DNA of 12,210 nt from Bacteroidales bacterium (GCA_007122505.1 SKTQ01000045.1:1-12210), one strand, 5' to 3'. Shown: positions 1-8,568, counted from the stretch's first letter. Made by a program: numbers and translations. Notes: generated by a model not told the origin, from the sequence alone.

Positions 1-777
1 AAAGATGATGTGGTGATCTGTTTCAATTTCCGGACCGACAGGTTGCGGGAAATCACGACCGTACTCACCCAGCAAGATATGCCGGAGCACGATATGCAAA
101 CACTTCCCTTGCATTATGCAACCATGACCGAATACGACAAAACCTTCAAGGGTGTAAAGGTTGCTTTTGGCAAGGATGATCTGAAAAACACACTTGGTGA
201 AGTTTTGGCTGCTGCAGGGAAAACCCAGCTTCGCATAGCAGAAACGGAAAAATATCCGCACGTTACCTTTTTCTTTAGTGGTGGGCGTGAACAGGTTTTT
301 AACGGCGAAGAACGGGTGATGATCCCGTCACCGAAGGTAGCCACATACGACTTGCAGCCGGCCATGAGTGCACCGGAAGTAAAAGATGCCGTGATCATGG
401 AAATTGAGAGCGGCAAGCATGATTTTATCTGTTTGAATTTTGCCAACGCCGATATGGTGGGCCACACCGGTATATTGGGCGCCATCAGGGCTGCATTGGA
501 AACGGTTGACGAATGCCTCCGCGAAGTAGTGGAAGCAGGCCTTACCAATGGTTACAGCATGATCATAACGGCTGACCACGGCAATGCAGATTACGCTGTG
601 AATTCCGACGGATCACCCAACACGGCACATACCACGAATCCCGTTCCCTGCTGGCTGATAGACAACGATTACAAGGAAATCAAACCCGGCCGCCTGGCAG
701 ACCTGGCTCCTACCATCCTGCATATGATGGGTGTAAAGGCTCCCGCCGAGATGGAAGGGAACATTCTTGTCGGATAA
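1..777 (+). CDS. gpmI: 2,3-bisphosphoglycerate-independent phosphoglycerate mutase, C-terminal half (5' end outside window)
   Basis: Glycolytic/gluconeogenic enzyme interconverting 3- and 2-phosphoglycerate in the cytoplasm with two Mn ions. The reading frame is open from base 1 (K-D-D-V-V-I-C-F-N-F-R-T-D-R), so the gene enters from the left; the GTG at position 10 is internal. About 258 of the usual roughly 500-510 residues are visible. Recognisable family blocks are FNFRTDR near the start, ETEKYPHVTFFFSGG around residues 81-95, the metal-ligand block NADMVGHTG (about 149-157), TADHGNAD (about 191-198) and the later AHTTNPVP histidine. The C-terminus ends normally (LAPTILHMMGVKAPAEMEG, then a short tail and TAA). 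It converges on the PfpI-like gene with only 38 bp between stops. Nothing suggests damage. Identity is close to certain; only the N-terminal part is unseen. Confidence 0.97.
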   Translation, partial: KDDVVICFNFRTDRLREITTVLTQQDMPEHDMQTLPLHYATMTEYDKTFKGVKVAFGKDDLKNTLGEVLAAAGKTQLRIAETEKYPHVTFFFSGGREQVFNGEERVMIPSPKVATYDLQPAMSAPEVKDAVIMEIESGKHDFICLNFANADMVGHTGILGAIRAALETVDECLREVVEAGLTNGYSMIITADHGNADYAVNSDGSPNTAHTTNPVPCWLIDNDYKEIKPGRLADLAPTILHMMGVKAPAEMEGNILVG

Positions 778-815
778 AACGACCATACGGAAGGCCGGAT
801 AATATCCGGAACAAA

Positions 816-1328
816 TCATTCGCCGTGCAAACGTTCCACGAGTCTTTTCATCATGGGTAGCATGGTTTGAGGATTGGTACTGGTCAGCAGATTGCCGTCC
901 TCTTCCGTGTCTTTGCCTTCGTAAATAGCACCTGCATTGATGAGGTCATCCTTGATGGCGTGAAATGCCGTTACCTTTTTCCCTTTTACAATGCCCGCGG
1001 AAATCAATAGCCACGGACCATGGCAAATGGAGGCGATCAGTTTACCACTGTCGTAATGCTTTTTTACAAATTCAAGGATGGCAGGGTCCCTCCGCCAGCG
1101 ATCCGGTGCATATCCGCCGGGGACTACGATGGCGTCATAGGTTTCTGTGGCAATCTCATCAAATGACCAGTCGGGTTTGAACTTCATCCCACCCTTTCCC
1201 TGATAGGTTTTTTGTTCAGGCCCGGCCGATATCACATCAAAGCCTTCTTCCTTTAAACGGTAATAGGGATACAAAAACTCAGAATCCTCTACCATATCTT
1301 CCAGTAAAACCAAAATTTTCTTTTTCAT
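816..1328 (-). CDS. PfpI/DJ-1 superfamily protein (class I glutamine amidotransferase-like; putative deglycase/protease)
   Basis: A 170-residue cytosolic protein of the PfpI branch of the DJ-1 superfamily. Members have been described as intracellular cysteine proteases, glyoxalases or protein deglycases, so the exact reaction is open. The sequence shows the nucleophile elbow ICHGP with Cys102 followed by His103. Glu14, in the stretch MVEDSEFLYPYYRL, aligns with the active-site glutamate of archaeal PfpI (PH1704, from memory). The YDAIVVPGG strand-turn and the KDDLINAG segment are also typical. Length is normal for the family and all catalytic residues are present. The ATG start is preceded by an A/T-rich leader with no Shine-Dalgarno sequence. 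It lies downstream of the LacI-type gene on the same strand, 108 bp away across an 8-bp tandem repeat. Stress-response roles are common in the family but are only inferred here. Confidence 0.93.
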   Translation of the reverse strand: MKKKILVLLEDMVEDSEFLYPYYRLKEEGFDVISAGPEQKTYQGKGGMKFKPDWSFDEIATETYDAIVVPGGYAPDRWRRDPAILEFVKKHYDSGKLIASICHGPWLLISAGIVKGKKVTAFHAIKDDLINAGAIYEGKDTEEDGNLLTSTNPQTMLPMMKRLVERLHGE

Positions 1329-1351
1329 AATTTATGGGGTTGAAAATGTAT

Positions 1352-1407
1352 AAATGTCAAAAAGTCTAAAAGTCTAAAAGTCAAAAAGTCAAAAGGTTAA
1401 AAGGTTA
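1352..1407. repeat. Seven-unit 8-bp tandem repeat (AAAAGTCW type)
   Basis: Seven consecutive 8-bp units occupy this stretch: AAATGTCA, AAAAGTCT twice, AAAAGTCA twice, AAAGGTTA twice. Identical units come in adjacent pairs. It lies 24 bp upstream of the PfpI-family start codon, which reads away to the left, and 29 bp beyond the LacI-gene stop codon. No gene is plausible here. It could be a slippage-generated microsatellite, a helically spaced protein-binding array, or a neutral repeat. Confidence 0.9.
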
Positions 1408-1436
1408 AATAGTGCTGATGATGGATGTTGGAATGT

Positions 1437-2444
1437 TTATGTTGATTCGCGGACCTTGAGGAAGGCCGGGTAGGTTTTTGTTTGGAAATTTTTATCCTTA
1501 TCATCGGTAAGACGGTTGATAAGCATTCTTGAAGCTTCCTTGCCCATGTCATATCCCCTTTGTTCAACTGTTGTAAGCGCCGGCCGTACCATTGTTGCTA
1601 CAGGGTCATCACCGAAGCCGGCCACCCTGATGTTTTCCGGAACCCGGTAATCATTGTCTTGCAGCAGGCGCATGGCGGCCACCGCCGTGAAATCATTGAC
1701 GGCAAACACCGCATCTGTTTTTGGAGCCAGGGACAGTATCTGGTTACGCCGCGCATGCAGCTTGCCAGGGGTATCGCATCGCAGGACATATTCCTCATCC
1801 AGTGGAATGTTGAATTCTTTGAGTGCTTGCCGGTAGCCTTCAAATCGATCGCGTCCGACCGACAAGTGTTGTGGCCCGGCCAAATGCATGATTTTTTTAC
1901 ATCCTCTCTCTAAAAGATGGGTAACCACAAGCCGGGCTCCTTCAAAATCATTGGTTATTACACGGTCTGAGGAGATTTCATTACATACTCTATCCATAAA
2001 CACAATGGGAATGTCATGCTGGATAACATCGCTGAAATGATTGTAATCAAGCGTGGTTTTGCTGATGGAAACCAGCAGCCCATCCACGCGGTGATCCATG
2101 AGTGCCTGCACATTGATCACCTCCCGCCGGTAGTCTTCATTAGACTGGCAAATCATTACCCGGTAGCCGTTGCCATAAGCCATGTCCTCTATACCACTGA
2201 TCACAGAAGAAAAAAAGTGGTGCACAATTTCAGGGACTATCACACCGATGGTCATTGAGCGCTGGTTTTTCAGTCCAAGTGCCATGGCATTGGGTCTGTA
2301 ATGCACGCTCTGGGCATATTCCTGCACCTTCCTGCACGTTTCTTCACTGATATCCGGATGGTTCTTCAGTGCCCTGGAGACAGTAGAGACAGAAACACCC
2401 AATGCCTTTGCAATGTCGCGTATGGAAGCTTGACCAGACTTCAT
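1437..2444 (-). CDS. LacI/GalR-family transcriptional regulator
   Basis: A 335-residue full-length LacI-family regulator. Residues 7-30 form the N-terminal helix-turn-helix (IRDIAKALGVSVSTVSRALKN). The hinge-helix region YRPNAMALGLKNQRS (49-63) has the leucine that in this family intercalates at the central CpG of the operator. The periplasmic-binding-protein-like effector domain runs from about 64 to 335, with NDFEGARLVVTHLLERG, FAVNDFTAVAAMRLLQ and RVAGFGDDP as typical blocks. It is divergent from the SusC-like gene, and a perfect palindrome with a central CG lies in the shared 370-bp intergenic region. It is therefore the likely regulator of the uptake operon, binding a sugar or oligosaccharide. 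Whether it represses or activates cannot be read directly; operator position favours activation or distal control. The ATG at 2444 fits the family N-terminus. No clear promoter was found for this gene itself. Confidence 0.95.
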   Translation of the reverse strand: MKSGQASIRDIAKALGVSVSTVSRALKNHPDISEETCRKVQEYAQSVHYRPNAMALGLKNQRSMTIGVIVPEIVHHFFSSVISGIEDMAYGNGYRVMICQSNEDYRREVINVQALMDHRVDGLLVSISKTTLDYNHFSDVIQHDIPIVFMDRVCNEISSDRVITNDFEGARLVVTHLLERGCKKIMHLAGPQHLSVGRDRFEGYRQALKEFNIPLDEEYVLRCDTPGKLHARRNQILSLAPKTDAVFAVNDFTAVAAMRLLQDNDYRVPENIRVAGFGDDPVATMVRPALTTVEQRGYDMGKEASRMLINRLTDDKDKNFQTKTYPAFLKVREST

Positions 2445-2689
2445 GCTTATATCTTATTAAATATCAACAAATAAAAATATCAACGACGGCAACCCTTTTC
2501 CTGTTACGATTTACCAAAAAACAACATAACAGGAAAAACACATTCGGATAATAACAAGTAAAGTTATGCAAAAACAAAGAATGTACAAAGTTTAACCAAT
2601 TCCTGCAAATGACTTATATGATCATTTTTCTTTACATAACCATAACATTGGGAAACCAACAGATGTTTCGGATCAATCATAAAAGACAC

Positions 2690-2703
2690 CGCAAACGTTT
2701 GCG
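2690..2703. promoter_or_regulatory. Perfect 14-bp palindrome, probable LacI-family operator
   Basis: CGCAAACGTTTGCG is a perfect dyad with a central CpG, the classic form of LacI/GalR/PurR-family operators. It lies between the LacI-family gene and the SusC-like gene, with its right edge 63 bp upstream of the -7 box of the susC-like promoter. That puts its centre at roughly -84 if transcription starts about 7 bp after the box. It is the strongest dyad I found in the intergenic region. Assignment to the adjacent regulator is inference from form and proximity. Confidence 0.75.
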
Positions 2704-2737
2704 ATAGTTTTTATGGAAAAAACTGATTATCAACGTT

Positions 2738-2764
2738 AAAAAAAAATTAATTATCTTTTTTTTT
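2738..2764. promoter_or_regulatory. A9-N9-T9 inverted tract at the susC-like promoter
   Basis: Nine consecutive A (2738-2746), nine spacer bases, then nine consecutive T (2756-2764) end two bases before the -7 box. The A-tract occupies the place where a Bacteroidota -33 TTG would be expected, and no TTG lies there. The tract may bend DNA, act as an UP-like element, or be chance in AT-rich DNA. Confidence 0.5.
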
Positions 2765-2766
2765 GT

Positions 2767-2774
2767 TAACTTTG
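2767..2774 (+). promoter_or_regulatory. Bacteroidota -7 promoter element of the sus-like operon
   Basis: TAACTTTG fits the Bacteroidota -7 consensus TAnnTTTG exactly and lies 40 bp upstream of the SusC-like ATG, implying a leader of about 35 nt. No TTG is found 17-23 bp upstream, so the promoter may depend on an activator. There is no Shine-Dalgarno sequence before the ATG, as is usual in this phylum. Confidence 0.65.
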
Positions 2775-2814
2775 CAATCATTTTAACCACTTATCATTTT
2801 AACTTGTTTGACAT

Positions 2815-5802
2815 ATGACAAAACCAATCAAAAACATTTTGCCATTGCTGATGCTGTTATTGATCAGCATGTATGCATTTGGGCAAAGAGGAACAGTGAC
2901 CGGGGTCGTCAGCGATGCTCAGACTGGCGAAACATTACCCGGTGCCAACGTAGTGATCCAGGGGACCACGACCGGTACGGTTACAAACATTGACGGTGAA
3001 TATACCTTCAGTGTGCCGGTTGGAGATGTTACCCTGGTAGCCAGCTTCATCGGGTATGATTCAATGGTGCGCACCATCACTATTGGAGAGGACGAAACCA
3101 TTGTATTGAACTTTGCACTGAGGCTCGATGTGGAAACACTTGAAGAGTTTGTGGTGATCGGCTATGGTATTCAGCGCCGCACAGATGCCACAGGTTCTGT
3201 TATCACCGTTGGGGAGCGTGATTTTAACATGGGTAACATCACTACTCCCGGTGAATTGCTTCGGGGTAAAATGCCCGGTGTACAAATTACGTCAGCAGGC
3301 GGGGCACCCGGCTCCGGAGAAACCATCCGAATCAGGGGTGGTTCTTCCCTGAGGGCCGACAATGACCCGCTGATCGTTATCGATGGGGTGCCCATCGAAA
3401 GCCAGGGAGTGCCCGGGTTAAGAAACCCGCTCTCCACCATCAACCCAAATGACATTGAGTCATTTACGGTACTGAAAGATGCATCTGCAACCGCCATCTA
3501 CGGATCACGTGCATCCAATGGTGTTATCCTGATCACCACAAAACAGGGTAAACGCGACATGCCATTGCAGTTGAATTATGCAGGAACCTACTCCCTTTCT
3601 TCCAATATCAGGACTGCCGATGTACTTGGTGCAGATGAGTTCCGCAGCCTGGTAAATGAACGTTACGGCGACAGGCCCTCTGTAATAGGCATGATCGGAG
3701 ACGCCAACACCATCTGGCAGGACCAGATCTTCCGCGACGCCATTGCCCATGATCACACCTTCAGCGCAACCGGTGCTTTCAGAGGACTTCCCTATCGTAT
3801 AGCCGTTGGTTACAAAGAAGAAGAAGGGGTGCTGCTCAGGGACCATATCCAGAGAGCCTCAGCAAGCATCAATCTTAATCCCAGCTTTTTCGATGATCAC
3901 CTGAACGTTACCTTAAACGCCAGGGGTGTGAATATCGAAAACCAGTTTGCCAACGAAGGCGCCATCGGCGCTGCCGTGGCTTTTGATCCCACACAACCTG
4001 TCATGGTAGAAGGTGGTAAGTTTGGAGGTTACTTTACATGGGAAGAGGGTGGCATACCAAAAGGTGTTGCCACAAATAACCCGGTCGCCCTTCTGGACCT
4101 TACCAATAACCAATCAACCGTAAACCGCCTGATCGGTAACCTTCAGTTGGACTACAAAGTTCACTGGTTGCCCAAACTGCGGGCGAATATGAATCTTGCT
4201 TATGACTATTCTGAATCGGAAGGAACAAACTTTACTCCCGACTATGCAGCATGGGCTTATGTTTCCGGGGGATCTGACGGCATCTATGATCAACAAAGAA
4301 AAAACACATTGTTTGACTTCTACCTGAACTATGGCGATGAACTGCCATCCATCAACAGCCGTTTTGATATTATGGGTGGTTATTCCTGGCAACACTTCTG
4401 GAACAAAGGATCATCCTATGTAACCAACATCCCCGGCAACATCGCCGGTACTGATTTCAGGATATTCGAAGATGTCAACTACGAACAGGAGCATTACCTG
4501 ATCTCTTTCTTCGGAAGAGCAAACTACTATTTCATGGAGCGTTACATCATGACCTTTACCCTGCGTAATGACCATACATCACGCTTCTCACCTGAAACAC
4601 GCTCCGGCGTATTTCCCTCAGCAGCTTTTGCATGGCGTATCGACCAGGAAGACTTCATGGCCAACCTGCCTGCTTTCAATGAGTTAAGATTGCGTCTTGG
4701 GTGGGGTATTACCGGGCAGCAGAACGTAACCGGCAACTATTATCCCTATCTCGCGCGCTACACACGCAGCCGTGAAGGTGCCAGCTACCCCTTCGGTATC
4801 GGCAACTTCCTGCAAACCTGGAGACCGGAAGGTTATGACATCAACATCAAGTGGGAAGAAACAACCACTTACAACCTGGGTATCGATTATGCCCTGTTTG
4901 ATGACAGATACTATGGTTCTATTGACATTTATCTGCGCGAAACAGATGACCTGATCAACGAAATCCCGATCCCGGCCGGAACAAACCTCACCAACTTCAT
5001 TGTTACCAATATCGGCAGCATGGAAAACAGGGGGGTGGAGTTCAGTATTTTCACCCGGCCTGTTGTCAGGGAAGATCTTCGCTGGCAAATCGGATTCAAC
5101 GCCACATACAACGAGCGCAAGATCACCAGGCTAACCGCCGTTGATGATCCCACTTACATTGGTATTCAAACAGGTGGCATCTCCGGTGGTGTAGGAAACT
5201 TTGCCGGTATACACAGTGTGGGTCAGACACCCGGTTCTTTCTATGTGTATCAGCAGGTGTATGACCAGGATGGCAACCCAATTGAAGGTCTGTACGTTGA
5301 CCGTAGCGGCGATGGAACCATCAGCTCTGCTGACCTGTTCCATTTCAAAAGCCCCATGCCCGATTACTTTTTCGGAATCACCTCAGAGGTCACTTATAAA
5401 GACTGGACCTTCTCCTTTGCCGGTCGTGCAAATATCGGAAACTATGTTTACAATAACGTAAGCTCTATGAATGGTGAGCTTAGCAGATTGCACAGACCCG
5501 AAGGGCCATACCTGAGCAATATAACCAGTGATGCACTGGATGTGATGTTCAACAACGCCCAATACCTGTCAAGCTTTTATGTACAGGATGGTTCATTTTT
5601 CAAAATGGATCATATTACGCTGGGATATAATTTCATTGACGTCATGAACACCGGCGCAAATCTGAGTCTGTCGGCCGTAGTACAGAATGCTTTCATGATT
5701 ACAGGTTACAAAGGCCTTGATCCGGAAGTGGCAAACGGTATTGACAACAATATCTATCCGCGGCCGCGTATTTTTGCACTCAACGTCAATCTCCGGTTTT
5801 AA
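2815..5802 (+). CDS. SusC/RagA-family TonB-dependent outer-membrane glycan transporter
   Basis: A 995-residue outer-membrane transporter that, with the SusD-like lipoprotein, forms the lid-and-barrel importer for oligosaccharides or similar ligands, energised by TonB. Residues 1-23 are a signal peptide ending at AFG. Residues about 25-105 form the carboxypeptidase-regulatory-like domain (GTVTGVVSDAQTGETLPGANV). The SusC signature EEFVVIGYGIQRR follows at about 110-122. The plug domain (about 122-245) contains LLRGKMPGVQI, IRIRGGSSL, DPLIVIDGVPI and VLKDASATAIYGSRASNGV. The rest is a beta-barrel ending in the aromatic-terminated strand NVNLRF. Length is normal. It is the first gene of a three-gene operon, 23 bp ahead of the SusD-like gene. 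Substrate cannot be read from SusC itself; the SusE-like neighbour suggests an alpha-glucan such as malto-oligosaccharide. No frameshift or truncation is seen. Confidence 0.97.
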   Translation: MTKPIKNILPLLMLLLISMYAFGQRGTVTGVVSDAQTGETLPGANVVIQGTTTGTVTNIDGEYTFSVPVGDVTLVASFIGYDSMVRTITIGEDETIVLNFALRLDVETLEEFVVIGYGIQRRTDATGSVITVGERDFNMGNITTPGELLRGKMPGVQITSAGGAPGSGETIRIRGGSSLRADNDPLIVIDGVPIESQGVPGLRNPLSTINPNDIESFTVLKDASATAIYGSRASNGVILITTKQGKRDMPLQLNYAGTYSLSSNIRTADVLGADEFRSLVNERYGDRPSVIGMIGDANTIWQDQIFRDAIAHDHTFSATGAFRGLPYRIAVGYKEEEGVLLRDHIQRASASINLNPSFFDDHLNVTLNARGVNIENQFANEGAIGAAVAFDPTQPVMVEGGKFGGYFTWEEGGIPKGVATNNPVALLDLTNNQSTVNRLIGNLQLDYKVHWLPKLRANMNLAYDYSESEGTNFTPDYAAWAYVSGGSDGIYDQQRKNTLFDFYLNYGDELPSINSRFDIMGGYSWQHFWNKGSSYVTNIPGNIAGTDFRIFEDVNYEQEHYLISFFGRANYYFMERYIMTFTLRNDHTSRFSPETRSGVFPSAAFAWRIDQEDFMANLPAFNELRLRLGWGITGQQNVTGNYYPYLARYTRSREGASYPFGIGNFLQTWRPEGYDINIKWEETTTYNLGIDYALFDDRYYGSIDIYLRETDDLINEIPIPAGTNLTNFIVTNIGSMENRGVEFSIFTRPVVREDLRWQIGFNATYNERKITRLTAVDDPTYIGIQTGGISGGVGNFAGIHSVGQTPGSFYVYQQVYDQDGNPIEGLYVDRSGDGTISSADLFHFKSPMPDYFFGITSEVTYKDWTFSFAGRANIGNYVYNNVSSMNGELSRLHRPEGPYLSNITSDALDVMFNNAQYLSSFYVQDGSFFKMDHITLGYNFIDVMNTGANLSLSAVVQNAFMITGYKGLDPEVANGIDNNIYPRPRIFALNVNLRF

Positions 5803-5825
5803 TAAACTCACAACAAGATAGCATT

Positions 5826-7406
5826 ATGAAAAAATTGAAAGTATTCACAATCATAACAGCAGCCTTCCTGATCGCTTTTTCATCCTGTATGAAAGATCTG
5901 GATACTGTACCACTGGATGATACAGAAATCACAGCTGCCGAGATTTTTGAAGACCCCGCGGCATACACCGAAATCCTTGCTAAATTGTATGCAGGATTAG
6001 CAGTGAGTGGCCAGCAGGGACCTGCGGGAATGCCCGACATCGGCGGTATCGATGAAGGTTTTGGACAATACCTTCGCGCCATGTATTACCACCAGGTGCT
6101 GACCACCGATGAAGCAGTAATCGGATGGGATGACCAAACCATCAAAGACCTGGTTTACCAAAGCTGGACAGCAAGCGATGTGTTTGTTTCAGCAATGTAT
6201 TACCGTATCTTTTATCAGATCGCCCTGGCAAATGAATACATCCGTCAAACAACCGATGACCTGTTGGATGACAGGGGTGTTACAGGAGAATTAAGGGAAC
6301 AGGTTGCCGTTTACCGTGCGGAAGCAAGGTTCCTGAGAGCCTTTAGTTACTGGCATGCCCTGGATATTTTCGGCAATGTGCCTTTTGTAACTGATAAAGA
6401 CCCCATTGGTGCATTCCTGCCAGAACAGACAAATACCAGCGACCTGTTTAACTACATTGAATCGGAGCTTATTGAGATCATTCCTCTGATGAATGAAGCC
6501 CGCACAAGTGTTTATGGCCGCGTTGACCGCGCTGCCGCATGGATGTTGCTGGCAAAATTGTATATGAACGCGGAGGTCTATACGAATCAGGCCAAATACA
6601 CCGAAGCACTCACCTATCTGAACCAGATAATCAATGCCGGCTACTCTCTTGAAGATGAATACGCGCATTTGTTCAATGCCGATAACTATTTGAGCGATAA
6701 CGAGATCATCATGACTGTTCCTTACCATGGAATCGAAACCCAGACATTTGGAGGCACCACCTTTTTGATCAAAGCCTCCATAGGCGGCGACATGGAAGTG
6801 GCCGACTCAGGAGTGGATGACGGTTGGGGCGGTTTGCGCACTACGCCGGAGTTTGTGTCTTTATTTGATGAAAACGACGGCCGCGCAATGTTTTTCACTG
6901 ACGGACAAACTCTTGAGATCAGCAATCTGGGAGATTTTCAGAATGGCTATGCCATTCGTAAGTTCACCAACCTGACCAGGGACGGGCAACCGGGTTCAAA
7001 CCTTCAGTTTGCTGACACCGACTGGCCCATTTTCCGGCTGGCCGATGCATATCTGATGTATGCAGAAGCTGTGTTGAGAGGCGGATCAGGTGGCAGCTCA
7101 GCCACAGCTTTGGACCTTGTTAATGCCATCAGGGAAAGAGCTTTTGGCGGCAATTCAGGGAATATCACCGCCGGTCAGCTTACGCTCGACTTCATCCTGG
7201 ATGAACGCGGCAGAGAGCTTTACTGGGAAGGTCACCGACGCACAGACCTGCTGCGTTACGGACGCTTCGCCGGTGACGCGTACCTTTGGTCATGGAAAGG
7301 TGAATCACGCGACGGGTTACCCACAAATACAAGGTATAACCTGTTCCCCATTCCGGATGCCGATATCACGGCCAACCCGAATCTGGTACAAAACCCCGGT
7401 TATTAA
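5826..7406 (+). CDS. SusD/RagB-family surface glycan-binding lipoprotein
   Basis: A 526-residue partner of the preceding SusC-like barrel, expected to act as the hinged lid that captures ligand at the cell surface. The N-terminus is a lipoprotein signal with lipobox around LIAFSSC and acylated Cys21. Residues around 155-185 contain the typical SusD helix RAEARFLRAFSYWHALDIFGNVPFVT (quoted in part: RAEARFLRAFSYWHALDIFG). The C-terminal half has the RagB/SusD blocks ADAYLMYAEAVLRGG, LDLVNAIRERAF and FILDERGRELYWEGHRR-TDLLRYGRF. Length is typical. It starts 23 bp after the SusC-like stop with an A-rich leader and precedes the SusE-like gene by 24 bp, so co-transcription is very likely. The residues after the lipid cysteine (MKDLD) include acidic positions consistent with surface export. 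Confidence 0.97.
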   Translation: MKKLKVFTIITAAFLIAFSSCMKDLDTVPLDDTEITAAEIFEDPAAYTEILAKLYAGLAVSGQQGPAGMPDIGGIDEGFGQYLRAMYYHQVLTTDEAVIGWDDQTIKDLVYQSWTASDVFVSAMYYRIFYQIALANEYIRQTTDDLLDDRGVTGELREQVAVYRAEARFLRAFSYWHALDIFGNVPFVTDKDPIGAFLPEQTNTSDLFNYIESELIEIIPLMNEARTSVYGRVDRAAAWMLLAKLYMNAEVYTNQAKYTEALTYLNQIINAGYSLEDEYAHLFNADNYLSDNEIIMTVPYHGIETQTFGGTTFLIKASIGGDMEVADSGVDDGWGGLRTTPEFVSLFDENDGRAMFFTDGQTLEISNLGDFQNGYAIRKFTNLTRDGQPGSNLQFADTDWPIFRLADAYLMYAEAVLRGGSGGSSATALDLVNAIRERAFGGNSGNITAGQLTLDFILDERGRELYWEGHRRTDLLRYGRFAGDAYLWSWKGESRDGLPTNTRYNLFPIPDADITANPNLVQNPGY

Positions 7407-7430
7407 TCACAGAAATAAAAAAAATCAAAT

Positions 7431-8534
7431 ATGATGAAAAGAACAGCAATCATTTTTGCCATAATTTTCGGGATCGGGATACTGAACTCCTGCGAGGAAG
7501 ACAAAGACCATGTACTGGACATGTCTGAAGCAGTAGCTCCCCAGTTTACCAACCCCGAACATGGCAGCGCATATATTCTTGAAGAAGAAAATGAGGCAGA
7601 ACTGCTCTTCACCTTCCAGTGGAGTGATGCCGAATACAAAGCAGAAGGGCTGCCTGACGTAAGGTATCTCATGCAGGCCGTGAAGACCAGCAATGGGTGG
7701 GAAAATCCCGACTCCATCATCGACATCGTAGAAACAAGAGAAACGAGTCATGAAATGACAGTAAGAGGTTTGAACCGCATTGCCTTCAATCGTTTGAATA
7801 TTCCCGCTTTTGAAACGGACGAAATATCATTCCGCCTGATGGCATTCCTTACCCGTGCAAATACCCAAACCTGGTTGTTCTCAGAGCCTCTTGACATTAC
7901 CGTAACCACTTACGAATCCGTTGGTGAGGCATCCATACTGAATGTTCCCGGAAGCTACCAGGGGTGGGACCCCGGCAACAACCAAACAGTAGTTTATTCG
8001 CCCGAGGATGACGACCTGTATGAAGGCTATCTTTTCTTTGAAGAAGACGATACCGAGTACAAGTTTGCCAAAGGCAGCTGGGACGTAAACTGGGGTGACG
8101 ACGATGCCGACGGCAACCTGCAACCCGACGGTGCAAACATCATAGCCGAACTGGCTGGTGTTTACCGGATCAATGCTGACCTCAACGAATTTACCCATAC
8201 ACAGTTCCGCACCGAATGGGCACTCATCGGTAGTGCAGCAGAAGGTTGGGACACCGATGTACCCATGGAAGTTGACCTGGAATACTGGGAAGAAAACTGG
8301 AAAGTACGTTACGTAATTACCCTGGATCTTGAGCCCGGCCATTTCAAATTTAGGGCAAACGGCGCATGGGATCCTCCGGCAGGTTTGAACATGGGTATCG
8401 ATGAAGATGCAGAAGAAGGCGTGCTGATGTACGGCGGATTCGGTAACGATATCCCCATTGATGAAGCCGGAACATATACCGTAATTCTCGACTTGACCGG
8501 TCCTGTTTACCGTTACGAGTTACACAAAGAATAA
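7431..8534 (+). CDS. SusE-like surface glycan-binding lipoprotein
   Basis: A 367-residue lipoprotein with signal peptide and Cys21 in LNSC, followed by EEDKD, an acidic stretch like the surface-export signals described for Bacteroidota lipoproteins. Residues about 30-155 resemble the N-terminal SusE domain (APQFTNPEHGSAYILEEENE; LMAFLTRANTQTWLFSEPL). Two SusE/SusF-type binding modules follow. The first (about 160-255) contains VPGSYQGWDPGNN and YKFAKGSWDVNWGDDDADG. The second (about 256-367) contains WALIGSAAEGWDTDVPM and GHFKFRANGAWDPPAGLNMG. The exposed tryptophans are the kind used to stack on glucose rings in SusE/SusF. This supports binding of alpha-glucan, though I infer the substrate from family only. 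ATG at 7431 is followed by a second ATG; either could be used. It is the last gene of the operon, ending 34 bp before the terminator hairpin. Confidence 0.9.
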   Translation: MMKRTAIIFAIIFGIGILNSCEEDKDHVLDMSEAVAPQFTNPEHGSAYILEEENEAELLFTFQWSDAEYKAEGLPDVRYLMQAVKTSNGWENPDSIIDIVETRETSHEMTVRGLNRIAFNRLNIPAFETDEISFRLMAFLTRANTQTWLFSEPLDITVTTYESVGEASILNVPGSYQGWDPGNNQTVVYSPEDDDLYEGYLFFEEDDTEYKFAKGSWDVNWGDDDADGNLQPDGANIIAELAGVYRINADLNEFTHTQFRTEWALIGSAAEGWDTDVPMEVDLEYWEENWKVRYVITLDLEPGHFKFRANGAWDPPAGLNMGIDEDAEEGVLMYGGFGNDIPIDEAGTYTVILDLTGPVYRYELHKE

Positions 8535-8568
8535 AGGTCCGGTATTTGGTTAATTGTTGTTTGAACAC

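Noticed and set aside
114..548. Long open frames antisense to gpmI, and similar ones inside the susC, susD, susE and pheS-like genes
   Set aside because: They are shadows of clearly recognised genes and show no protein-like motifs.
795..809. Compact hairpin CCGGAT-AAT-ATCCGG between the convergent gpmI and PfpI-family genes
   Set aside because: Six-bp stem with no T-run on either strand. It could help bidirectional termination but is too weak to call as a terminator.
825..839. Partial match to the LacI-type operator (GCAAACGTT) at the 3' end of the PfpI-family gene
   Set aside because: Only nine bases match and symmetry is lost; it is explained by codons V-E-R-L-H of the gene.
2445..2600. 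Search for a -33/-7 promoter for the LacI-family gene on the minus strand
   Set aside because: Only one-mismatch -7 boxes without properly spaced TTG were seen, so none is reported.
2607..2627. AAATGA...TCATTT inverted repeat with an ATGATCAT palindrome in the lacI-susC intergenic region
   Set aside because: Short arms in AT-rich DNA, far weaker than the 14-bp palindrome; likely chance.
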